The position numbers and the translations under genes are program-made. Of a DNA stretch of 64,000 nt, positions 1 through 8,640 are shown in pieces. How positions within the stretch are numbered: the stretch's first letter is position 1; each line of letters begins with the position of its first letter. The DNA comes from Phalacrocorax aristotelis (taxonomy: Eukaryota > Chordata > Aves > Suliformes > Phalacrocoracidae): contig NC_134280.1 in assembly GCF_949628215.1 (NCBI RefSeq), positions 54,788,621 to 54,852,620 on the forward strand, given 5' to 3'. The notes below the pieces were generated by a model, which was not told the origin of the DNA, made no database searches, and saw only the letters and a program-made list of their open reading frames with translations.

Positions 1-330
1 GGCCGGGCCTGCCCCTCCCGCCCCCGGTGAACGCCCCCGCACGGCCGCGCCGCGGAGGCTCGGGAACGCCACCGGAGCGGACTGGGCCGGGCCGGGCCGG
101 GCCGCGTCCTTGGCCCCAGCACCGCCCAGGGCTGACGGTGCCGACGGTGCCAGGCACGGGGAGGGGGGCAGCGCAACGTATGGCCCTTGCCCTATCTCGG
201 GTCCCTCCCAACGCAGCGTCTCACTCCGGCAAGCCCGGTCGCCTGCCTGTGCCCGCGCACCCCCGGCCCCAGCCTTCCTCCTCCCTTGACTTCCCGGGCC
301 TACCTGCGTACCACTCTACGGCACCTACCC
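1..330. promoter_or_regulatory. CpG-rich edge, possible promoter of a gene off the left end
   Basis: The first ~170 bases are very GC-rich with many CpG dinucleotides, and composition falls towards genomic average after about 330. No translation start in a good context with a recognisable protein is visible on either strand, so this looks like promoter or 5' UTR rather than coding sequence. In mammals the gene beyond SPTY2D1 on this side is TMEM86A, transcribed away from it, which would fit a leftward promoter here. That identity is inferred from synteny alone. Confidence 0.4.
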
Positions 331-2384
331 TTTCCTTTCACATTCCTACTTCTCGCACAGACTCCTGTGGCCTTCCACCCTTCCAGCTCCACCTTGACTC
401 CTCACCATCCCCCATTTTTCCCTTTCGAGGGGCTTCTCTCATTTCACAGTTGCCCACTTAAGGCTTTACACAGCCTCCATCTTAAGACGCGCAGGTGCTC
501 GGCAGCCCCTCTCTCTGCAGGGCTGCCTGTGTTTTCCAGCCCTGTCCCTGCTCTCAGCAGCTGGTGATGGCCCCTGTGCCCCCCAGGCGCAGGTCCCTGC
601 CAGCTCACCTCCCCATCCCCATCCTCCTGCCAAGGTCATCCAGAGGCTGAAAAAACAGTGGAGCGGGCGCAAAGACAGGGCAAGGAATGTGTAATGTGGG
701 ATACTAGTGAGTGGGATGCAGCAGATGAGGCTTATTAAAGTTACCCTAGGACTACCTTCAATCTGTTTTTACTTGAGGATTAATACTGAAGGATGCAGGA
801 AGCCGCTTTACATGTAATATGATCTTGCTGCAAAGTTTCACTTCATAACAAAACAAACAGGTACTTAAATAGTAGATGATTAAGTAATATGCTATTTGCG
901 GCCTGAGCAAAAGTCACGTTCAGTATTTATCACATCGAGGGAATGTTTTCTTCTATAAAGTAGAAAAATAATCTGTGCAATTCTTTTGCAATCTTTGTGC
1001 AAGAGATTGGTATCATGTTTCTGAGGATGAAATGTATATGAACAGCAGTCCCAAGATCCCACACAGGCAACCCGATTTATCTCAACAGAGGCGTGTAAAT
1101 AGAGGGCAGAGGTTGGCCCATCACCATCTGATGGGACTGGGACGGAAGCTGCAGTCTTTACGTCAACTACCGATCTAAAAGGGATTTCTACCCGAAAAAA
1201 GAAACTGCAAATCTGTACTATCAGATCACAGAGGTGTTGCAGCGAAATCTGTGGCAAGTAAACCTCTATCAGATCAAAGCAAACTAGGCTCTGTACAGCA
1301 AAGACCGCATGGCCACAGCCTGGGGATTGAGTGCTGTTCTCACAATCTCAGTTAAAATAATCTATGGGCAGTAACATTTTCATTAGGCAAGAAGAGAAGG
1401 ATAAGCTTTGCCTTTTTTTCGGGGAGCTAGGTGAACTAGAGAATGGGAAGATATTTCACAGCTTTTCACAACAAAGGCTTTGCCCTGCTGAAATCAAGGG
1501 GGAGGGTCCCTAGCAGAAGCAGCACAAGCAAACAGGGGTATTTAGATGTCAAACAATGCAGTTATTTTGATACCATACGGGATTTTCAGGAGGACCAATG
1601 GACTCTCAGAACTTGGGTCCCCAACTACTTTTGAAAAATCCTTCTGGGAGCTTGATTATGTCTTGGCATTTAAATACCTCAAAAAAAACCAAACTCCTTG
1701 GTCCTTAGCCAAACTCTTTGTCTGCCTTTATTTAAGAGACAAGCTAGGCAGTACAATGGGTTGGAGTATGTTTGCATTTGGGTATTGTCTCTGCTGCTCT
1801 AAAAGTGGGAGATGATATTAGGATGGATGCAGCTTTGCATTTGTTCTTTTGTTCTAATGCAGTATCTGACTTTACTGGTTAGCAGCTGAAGCTTCACCTG
1901 GTCTCGCAAATGAGGTATTTCTCTGTGTCATTGATGCAGACATTCAAAATATGTTAACTCTTGTGGGTGGGTTTTCATGCTATGTTATTAGCTCAGAGGA
2001 ACCTATCAGAACTGAAGCGGAAACTGTGTGCATGTCCTGACCTTCCCATCTCAAACAGGCACTGGGAAACTCAATCTCATTAGTTTGGCTTGGGAGGGGG
2101 TTGACCTTTTGTGATTTACAGACAGTTCCTTTCACAAACCTTTTAAAAATAGAGATCCAGAAGTCCCAAAGGCACACACGATATTTGTATGTAATAAAGA
2201 GATGGGTCCCATGACAAAGGTTTTACAACCTGAATATAAGATGAAAATTTGTTGCTGTTGTTTATTTAATACTAGATTAATTTCATGTAACTCACAAGAT
2301 TATTCACAGGATGACATCAATTTTTCCACTATCAAAATAAGTGCTACATCAATGATAAGTAATTCTTTGTAAGTGAGGGACACT

Positions 2385-2549
2385 TTGGAGTATAAATTAG
2401 GAATTTGGATAGAAAATAAATGTTTTATATTTCATTTTACATTTTATCTAAATTACATTTTATCTACATTTTTTCTAAATAACAGAAATATTTTACATTT
2501 AATCTAAGTTAGGGGCACCTTGGAGTATAAATTAGGAATTTGGATAGAA
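2385..2549. repeat. Duplicated 30-bp block, offset 135 bp
   Basis: A 30-base block starting at 2385 recurs exactly at 2520-2549. The AT-rich spacer also repeats short phrases built on ACATTTTATCTAAAT. This looks like a local tandem duplication of about 135 bp that has since diverged outside the block. Confidence 0.6.
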
Positions 2550-3941
2550 CAGAAATATTTCACGTTTTATCTAAATGCAGGCTCTGATAGAACAGGTCCT
2601 GGCACAAATCCATTCACTGTAGAAACACCAAGGAACAGATGAAGCAAGCAAAGGGGATACAGGATCGATGCCTTCATAACACAATCAAATTTGTCTTAGT
2701 CTGTATATGCCATGCAGTCTCCTGTCCTGACCAGTGCAGGCAAGAGAGATCTCATGTGTCTCATCACAGCATTTTGTTCTATATCAAATGCAGGGATTTA
2801 GCAAAAAATAGAAAATAGTTCTAATTTGGGGTGCCTGTGGTATTTTTAACTTGTTATCAGTAGGCAAACAGAGAGCAGCAATTACATGAGCGCAAATTTA
2901 TGGGAGTCGGGAATAGCAAACCAGAGCATTAAGTATTTCTGTGCATGTTTGTGCTTGAAAATGCTTCTGCTGGGCCATGTTTGTGGTTTGGGTGGGGGTG
3001 GGGGTGGAAGAAAGCAAGAGAAATCCCATCTTCAGCAAGGTTGCTACACAGCCAATTTTTTTCTGAAGGATCCCATGTTGTTCAATATACTGCACATAGC
3101 CCTGTGGCTCCATGTGTGTGCAGCAGCTCCATGGCTCATGTGAGCATATTATTTCTTTTTAAAATTATCCACCGTAAGTTTCCATAATAGCTTGACCCTT
3201 TTTCTTCCGCTCTCTGTATTTTTTTTTCCACTGGTTCATTCTCCTGTTGGAGAAATGTCAGTCCATGGACTCCACCAGTCCCTCCTAGCTGGGTCCCACC
3301 CTGAAGCCCAGTGCGTCAGGAAGACTCAAAACTCCATGTTGTTAAATACAGTTCAGACACCTCCCAAAAATGCACACTCTTCCAAAAAGTGATGGCTTTC
3401 TCAGTGCAAGGGTCTGTGGATATTTACGTGAAATAGAATATATGGGTGTTTATAGGAAAATGTTGGGACAACCATAAAGCTCTGTATTTTCTAGCTGTTT
3501 ATTATTCAGGGAAGTTGTCCTACCTTCAGCAATGGCTGGAAGAGCAGCAAAACATTTTTGATGATCAGGTGCATCTGGAATTGGGGGGGGCTCTGCTCTC
3601 GCTCTGATGTAACAGGCTCTGCCAGTGGGCTATGGAGGAACATGCTTCATTTTTCACTTTCAGATTTACTATTAATATAAAAGTGCCTGGGAATTTAACT
3701 ACTGTGGAACCAGAAACAAGTGTGTTGTTAAGTGCTGGAAAAGCTTTATTTGAGACTCATCTGTGTGAGATGCTCCCGAGTTGTCTCCTTTCTGGCTGCT
3801 CCAAGCACAGTGCACCCAGATCCTGGGACAGTGGTGTTCATGTCAGCTGCTGTGGGATACATCCAGTGTGGCTGTCTGTTTTGTCATATCCAACTCTATT
3901 TAGGCCCATTTGTGGCCTGCATACTGGTTATTGCACTAGTT

Positions 3942-3959
3942 CCTGATACTAGTATCAGG
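3942..3959. repeat. 18-bp perfect palindrome
   Basis: CCTGATACTAGTATCAGG equals its own reverse complement with no spacer. No gene lies nearby to give it a role. It may be chance or a small cruciform-forming site. Confidence 0.6.
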
Positions 3960-4545
3960 TATAGTAATCTGTGAAGTAATCTGGTACTTCTCCCTGCACA
4001 TGAGGACATACCGGGCTGTTTCCTTTCTATAAAGATTTATTTCCTGATGCCTAGAGAAATTCAGAAAGTGCCTTTCTTTCCCTCATGGTAGCAATTCCCA
4101 TAATGTTAATAAACATAGAGTATTAAATTTAGACTGCAGAATTAACGTCTCAGTGAAGTAAAGGGGGGACACTGCAAATTTAGGCCTCCTGAGAGCACTT
4201 TTTCAGGCTATTTACTGAGCCAGAAAGGCAATACATCATCTATTTATAGGCTTTGTATTTGAAAGTTTTCTTCCCAGGCATAAAATCAATTTGCTGTTTG
4301 GGCTTAATAAATACCGTGTGTACGTGTGCATGTACATGTGTATGGAAAAGTTAGAATTTAGATCTAGAGTTGAGCATGTGTATGGCTAAGCAGGATCGAG
4401 GGTACAGATCTATTATGGGACTTTGCTTCTTTGTGATTGGTTTATATCGTAATAGCCATCAAAACAAGCACATTAAAATCTTATAAAAATATTAATAATC
4501 TTTATTAATTAGGGGAATTAATTCTCCATATTCAACCTTTCCATA

Positions 4546-4705
4546 TTGACCCTTGTCCTAATCACTGCAGGCCTTGATAAAAAGTCTCTCTATCTTTCTT
4601 ATACACTATATAATGAAGTCTTGCTGGAGCCTTCTCTTCTCCAGGCTGAACAACCCCAACTCTCTCAGCCTGTCCTCATAGGAGAGGTGCTTCAGCCCTC
4701 TTGAA
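4546..4705 (-). mobile_element. CR1 LINE fragment (copy D)
   Basis: About 160 bases match the same part of the CR1 second reading frame that recurs at about 4915-5090 in the neighbouring copy, including the stretch encoding 'LS-YEDRL-ELG' and the following basic segment. It is more decayed than that copy and joins it near 4705-4733, where the neighbour's 3' UTR is cut short. It is a dead fragment, either an older separate insertion or the product of a local duplication. Confidence 0.7.
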
Positions 4706-4732
4706 GGCCCTGAGCTACACCCACACCCCAGC

Positions 4733-5885
4733 ATCTTCAGCTAGATCAGGTTGCTCAGAGCACTGTCCAACCTGACCTTGACTGTTTCCAGAGGTGGGGC
4801 ATCTACCTCCTCTCTGGGCAACCTGTTCCAGTGTTTCACCACCCTCATTGTAAAATATTTCTTCCTTATATCTAGCCTGAATCTACCCTCTTTCAGCTTA
4901 AAACCATGACCCCCTGTCCTATCGCTATAGGCCCTATTAAAAAGTCTGCCCCCATCTTTCTTATAAGTCCTCTTTAAGTATTGAAAGGCCACAATAAGGT
5001 CTTGCTGATGCCTTTTCTTATCCGGGCTATGAACAACCCTAACTCTCTCAGCCTGTCCTCATAGGAGAGGTGCTCCAGCCCTCGGATCATTTTTGAGGCC
5101 CTCCTCTGGGGGCCCCAGAGCTGGACGCAGCACTCCAGGTGGGGTTTCACCAGAGTGGAGTAGAGGGTGAGAATCACCTCCCTCAACCTGCTGGCCACGG
5201 TTTTTTTGACGCAGCCCAGCACACAGTTGGCTTTCCAGGCTGTGAGCACAGAGTGCTGACTTATGCCTAACCTCAACCCCTTCATTCCCCAGCCAGTACC
5301 AGGGATTGCCTTACACAGGTGCAGGACCTTGCACTTGCCCTTGTTCAACCTCACACACTTCTCAAGCTTGTCCAGGTCCCTCTGAATGGCATCCTGTCCC
5401 TCAGGTGTGTCAACTGAGCCACTCAGCTTGGAGACATCTGCAAATTTGCTGAGGGCACACTCAACCCCATGAAGATATTAAACAGAACTAGTCCCAGCGT
5501 GGACTCCTAGGAACACCACTAGTTTCAATTGACATTGAGCCATCGACTGTAACTCTTCGGATGTGGCCATTCGGCCAGCTGCTTATCCATCTAACGGTCC
5601 ATCCATCAAACCCAGAGCTCTTTAATTTAGCAGCGATAATGTTGTGGGGGACCATACCAAAGGCCTTACAGAAGTCCAGCTAGACGACATCCATAGCCCT
5701 TCCCTTGTCCACTGGTGCAGTTGCTCCATCGTAGAAGGCCACTAGATTAGTCAGGCACAGCTTGCCCTTGGCGAAGCCATGTCAGCTGTCTCGAATCACC
5801 TCCCTGTCTTTCATATATTTTGACATATCTTCCAGGAGGATCTGTTCCATGACCTTCCCAGGCACAGAGGTGAGGCTGACAGGTA
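4733..5885 (-). mobile_element. CR1 LINE, truncated reverse transcriptase region (copy C)
   Basis: Read on the minus strand this is the 3' half of the CR1 ORF2 polyprotein. From about 5885 the order is: [28 protein letters not shown]; the RT core near 5433-5444; and the C-terminal signature FKLKEGRFRLDIRKKYFTMRVVKHWNRLPREEVDAPPLETVKVRLDSALSNLI (given here in outline; it ends with the stop at 4741). The copy is dead. A TAG stop interrupts the RT at about 5680-5682, and the FADD motif reads FADV, losing a catalytic aspartate. Only a few bases of the CR1 3' UTR remain. Confidence 0.9.
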
Positions 5886-6175
5886 TCTTTCACTAGACTG
5901 GATTGCCCAAAGCCACAGCCAGCCTCACCTTGAACACTTCCAGGGATGGGACATCCACAACTTCTCTGGGCAACCTGCTCCAGTGTCTCACCACCTCATG
6001 GCCAGAGGCAGTTCCCTTAGCCTGCCCTTGTGTGCTGGATTCCCCGGTCCTTCACCACCTCGAAGGCCCTGGGCTGGGCCCACACGCCACTCATCAGTGT
6101 CTTTCCTGGGCTGGGGAGACCAGGAGTGGACAGAGGAGTCCAGATGCAGTCGCCAAAGTACCAAACAAGAGAGGA
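5885..6175 (-). mobile_element. Second CR1 3'-end fragment (copy B)
   Basis: Minus-strand sequence at 5885-6010 encodes a CR1-type C-terminus (EQVAQR-, -VDVPSLEVFKVRL) of a different subfamily from copy C. Bases 6095-6175 weakly resemble the CR1 segment just upstream in ORF2, so this fragment seems internally deleted. It separates copy C from the non-CR1 insert at 6180-7100. Confidence 0.6.
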
Positions 6176-6205
6176 GACAAGCATTTTTTACTGTTATTTT
6201 CTTGG

Positions 6206-6211
6206 TTTATT
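6206..6211 (-). terminator. Poly(A) signal AATAAA of candidate mini-gene
   Basis: Minus-strand AATAAA about 155 bases past the stop of the 6366-6716 reading frame. A ten-base A run (plus-strand T run, about 6221-6230) lies just upstream of it. A perfect hexamer is common by chance in AT-rich DNA, so its weight comes from its position relative to the promoter-like motifs. Confidence 0.25.
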
Positions 6212-6365
6212 GGTGACTTGTTTTTTTTTTAAATAGGGGGAGGAGGTGGGGGATGGGAAAGAAGGACTCACACCACCCATGGCAATAAATGCAATAACTG
6301 TTGATGCCAGGAGATGGAATGGGTGAGCTTGTAGGAGGGCCAAGCATGGAGGCCAGGCCTCCCAG

Positions 6366-6716
6366 CTAGTGGCAGGTGTGGTGGATGGGCCAGGTGCTCC
6401 TGCGACGCCGGGCACTTCTGTGATGCCGGGCACTCCTGCAACACTGCTGCTGTGGCATCATGGATGGGAGCCCTGGCACAGTGTAGTGGTGCAAGGGGAG
6501 CCATGCTGGAGGTGGATCCACTGCCACTGTTTTTTCCTGATCTTCAGGGCCATCCACCTCCGTGGGCTCCACACCATCAGCCACATGGTGTGGCTGCTCT
6601 CCCGTGTGAAGCCACCTCCTCTTCCTCTGTGGTTCCTGCAGCCATGCATCTTCTCTGCCCGCACACAAATATGGGCAGCCATATGCTTTGCTCTTGGACC
6701 TCTTCTTTCCAGGCAT
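6366..6716 (-). CDS. Candidate unspliced small basic protein, unrecognised
   Basis: An open frame of 116 codons starts at an ATG with A at -3, about 60 bases downstream of a consensus TATA box. The start is MPGKKRSKSKAYGCPY. The middle is acidic and His-rich, and the end is strongly basic with Cys and His, including CCRSARHHRSARRRRSTW. A compact intronless gene behind CRE and TATA motifs, encoding an Arg/Lys/Cys/His-rich protein, is the style of vertebrate spermatid nuclear proteins (protamine and transition-protein genes). However, I see no real sequence match to any of those families. Other frames are also open through this GC-rich stretch, so a chance frame is the main alternative. The function is unknown. 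Confidence 0.22.
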   Translation of the reverse strand: MPGKKRSKSKAYGCPYLCAGREDAWLQEPQRKRRWLHTGEQPHHVADGVEPTEVDGPEDQEKTVAVDPPPAWLPLHHYTVPGLPSMMPQQQCCRSARHHRSARRRRSTWPIHHTCH

Positions 6717-6775
6717 GCTTGGAACCTGAGGGCCTCAAAGCTCAGCGAACTATGGGCCAGCTGCCAGTGTCCATG

Positions 6776-6848
6776 TATTTATAGGGCCCGGAAGGAACGG
6801 CAGTGAGCTGGCTTGTGACATCAGGAGGCCACAGGTGGCCAAATATGG
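6776..6848 (-). promoter_or_regulatory. TATA box, CRE-like site and CArG box cluster
   Basis: On the minus strand TATAAATA lies at 6783-6776, TGATGTCA (one base from the CRE TGACGTCA) at 6823-6816, and CCATATTTGG, a perfect CArG/SRF consensus, at 6848-6839. A CACGTG E-box lies further upstream near 6891-6896. All precede the ATG at 6716 at promoter-like distances. The motifs are seen directly; promoter activity is inferred. Confidence 0.35.
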
Positions 6849-7099
6849 CTCTTCTGGGAGTTGGTGTGCCTGTGGCCTGAGAGATGGGCTCACGTGGGAG
6901 AAGGAGGGTGGTCAGTGGGCCTGAGGGTGCCTTTCCTGGGGATCGTTCCTCCATGCCCTTCTGCTGCCCCTTGGGCAAAGGGACTGCCCTCCCCCTCCCT
7001 TCAGTTGCCTGCGCTACAGCCCATTCCTCATCCTGTGCGTGGCCTCCCCTGGATGAGACTCCAGCAAGCCATTGCAGGAGGGCCAGGGGGTCTTCCATC

Positions 7100-8640
7100 C
7101 TGGCAGGAGCATCTGTTCCATGATCTTCCCAGGCATAGCTGGGAAGATCATGGAACTACTGACAACTTATCAGTAATTCCCAGGGTCCTCCTTTTTACCC
7201 TTTTTAAAATGGGTCAAAAGTTGCCTTTTTCTAGTTGTAGGTGACTTTGCCTGTCTTCCATGCCTTTTCAAATGTGATGGAGAGTGGCTTGGTAATTACA
7301 TCAGCCAATTCCCTCAGGACCATGCAGTGCATCTCATCGGGTCCCATGGACTTACATCTGATCATGTTCCACAGGCTGCCTCAGACCTGATCTTTACTTA
7401 TGACAGGAGGGACTTCATTCACCCAGTCCTTGTCTTAACCTTCCGGGGCCTGAAAGATGTGGGAAGAAAGATTACTGTTGAAAACTGAGACTTAAATTTT
7501 TTTAGTACCTCAGCCTTCTCCATGTCAGTTGTCACTACTTCTGTCTTGTTTACTGGGTCATGGTGGTACATTTTCTTTAATCTTCCTTTTTTGCCCAACG
7601 TACCTGTAGAAGCCCATCTTATTATTCTTCACATCCCTTTCCCAATTAATCTTGTGTCTTAGCTTTCCTGATTCCACCCCTATACATCCAGGGAGCATCT
7701 TTGTATTCTTCCCAGGATACATGTGCCTGGTTCCACTGCCTATGCGTTGCCGTCTTACACTTCAGTTTGACCGGGGGTCCTTACTCTGCCATGCTGGCCT
7801 TCCTTTCCCTATTTCTTACATGTGGGAATCAAGAGCTCTTGCGCTCTTAGAAAAATGTCCTTAAAGAGCTGCCAGCTCTGTTCAGCTCCTTTATCCCTGA
7901 GGGCTGATTCCCAGTGGGTCCCATCCACTAATTCCTTAAACAAATGGAAGTTTGCTCTCCTAAAATTCAGGGCCCTGACTCTACTCTTCATTTGGCCCAT
8001 ACCCCTCAAGGCTGTGAATGCCGCCAGGGTGTGATCACTGCAACCCAGGCTGTCACCAATCTTGTCATCTGTAATTAGTTCATCCATGTTGGTAAACAAC
8101 AGGTCTAGTAACGCTTCTCCTCTGGTCTGGCTGTCTATCACCTGGATTAAGAAATTATCCTCAGCGCACTCCTAGAGTCTTCTGGATTGCTTATAGCTTG
8201 CTGTGCTGCTTTTCCAGGAGGTATCAGGGTGATTGGAATGCCCCACCAGGATCAGAGCGTGCAAGCACAATGTTTCCTGTAGTCAAAGTAAGAAGGCTTC
8301 ATCAACAGGCTCCTTTTGCTCAGGTGGCCTGCAGTAAACAGCAACCATGAGGTTTCCTTTGTTGGCTTGGCCCCTAATTTTTACTCATAAGCTCTCAACC
8401 TGTTCATTGCTGGTTTTCAAAGACAGTTCTGTGCAGTCAATCCATTTTTTTACATGGAGGGCAACCGCCCTTCCCCTCCATCCTTGCCTCTCCCTTCTGA
8501 ACAGTTTATAGCCATTGACTGCAGAGCTTCAGTTGTGTGATTGGTCCCACTATGTTTCAGTGATAGTGATTAGATCATAGCTTCATAGCTGCACAGTGGC
8601 TTCCAACTCCTCCTGTTTGTTAACCAACAAACAGTTTTAT
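7100..8640 (-). mobile_element. CR1 LINE, endonuclease to RT start (copy A)
   Basis: Read on the minus strand from about 8640, the sequence follows the CR1 ORF2 endonuclease: NIVVGVCYRPP-like, then a D-NHPD-like segment near 8230, then IDSQTRGEALLDLLFTN and LGCSDH at 8141-8040. The linker FRRANFHLFKELV follows, then MGPDE-H--VLRELA near 7340 and the start of RT (EDPGNY, then PGKIMEQML) ending near 7100. The frame is broken repeatedly by stops and indels, with an intact stretch only at 7809-8141. It could be the 5' part of the element whose 3' part is copy C, but the two overlap by about 33 bases, so a simple single interrupted copy does not explain them. Confidence 0.85.
7115..7156. repeat. 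18-bp perfect inverted repeat, 6-base loop
   Basis: GTTCCATGATCTTCCCAG at 7115-7132 is followed by a 6-base loop and its exact reverse complement at 7139-7156. The arms are both the CR1 segment encoding PGKIME, once in each orientation. It therefore arose by a local inverted duplication inside CR1, right beside the junction with the non-CR1 insert. Confidence 0.85.

Larger units (their letters stand above)
671..4545. other. Intergenic, no gene recognised
   Basis: AT-rich sequence with only short chance reading frames. It contains a 135-bp-offset duplication near 2385-2549 and an 18-bp perfect palindrome at 3942-3959, listed separately. No conserved exon, RNA gene or intact mobile element was recognised. 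Confidence 0.5.
6180..7100 (-). other. Non-CR1 insert between CR1 fragments, holding a compact candidate gene
   Basis: About 0.9 kb of GC-richer sequence with no CR1 similarity interrupts the minus-strand CR1 block. Both flanks are CR1. It contains in order on the minus strand a CArG box, a CRE-like site, a TATA box, a 116-codon reading frame and an AATAAA, all listed separately. It could be a duplicated gene segment, a repeat family I do not recognise, or unrelated DNA trapped by rearrangement. Confidence 0.45.

Noticed and set aside
6742-7098. 118-codon minus-strand frame upstream of the candidate mini-gene
   Set aside because: It overlaps the CArG, CRE and TATA motifs and the composition is nondescript. 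It is more likely promoter-side DNA, though it cannot be excluded.
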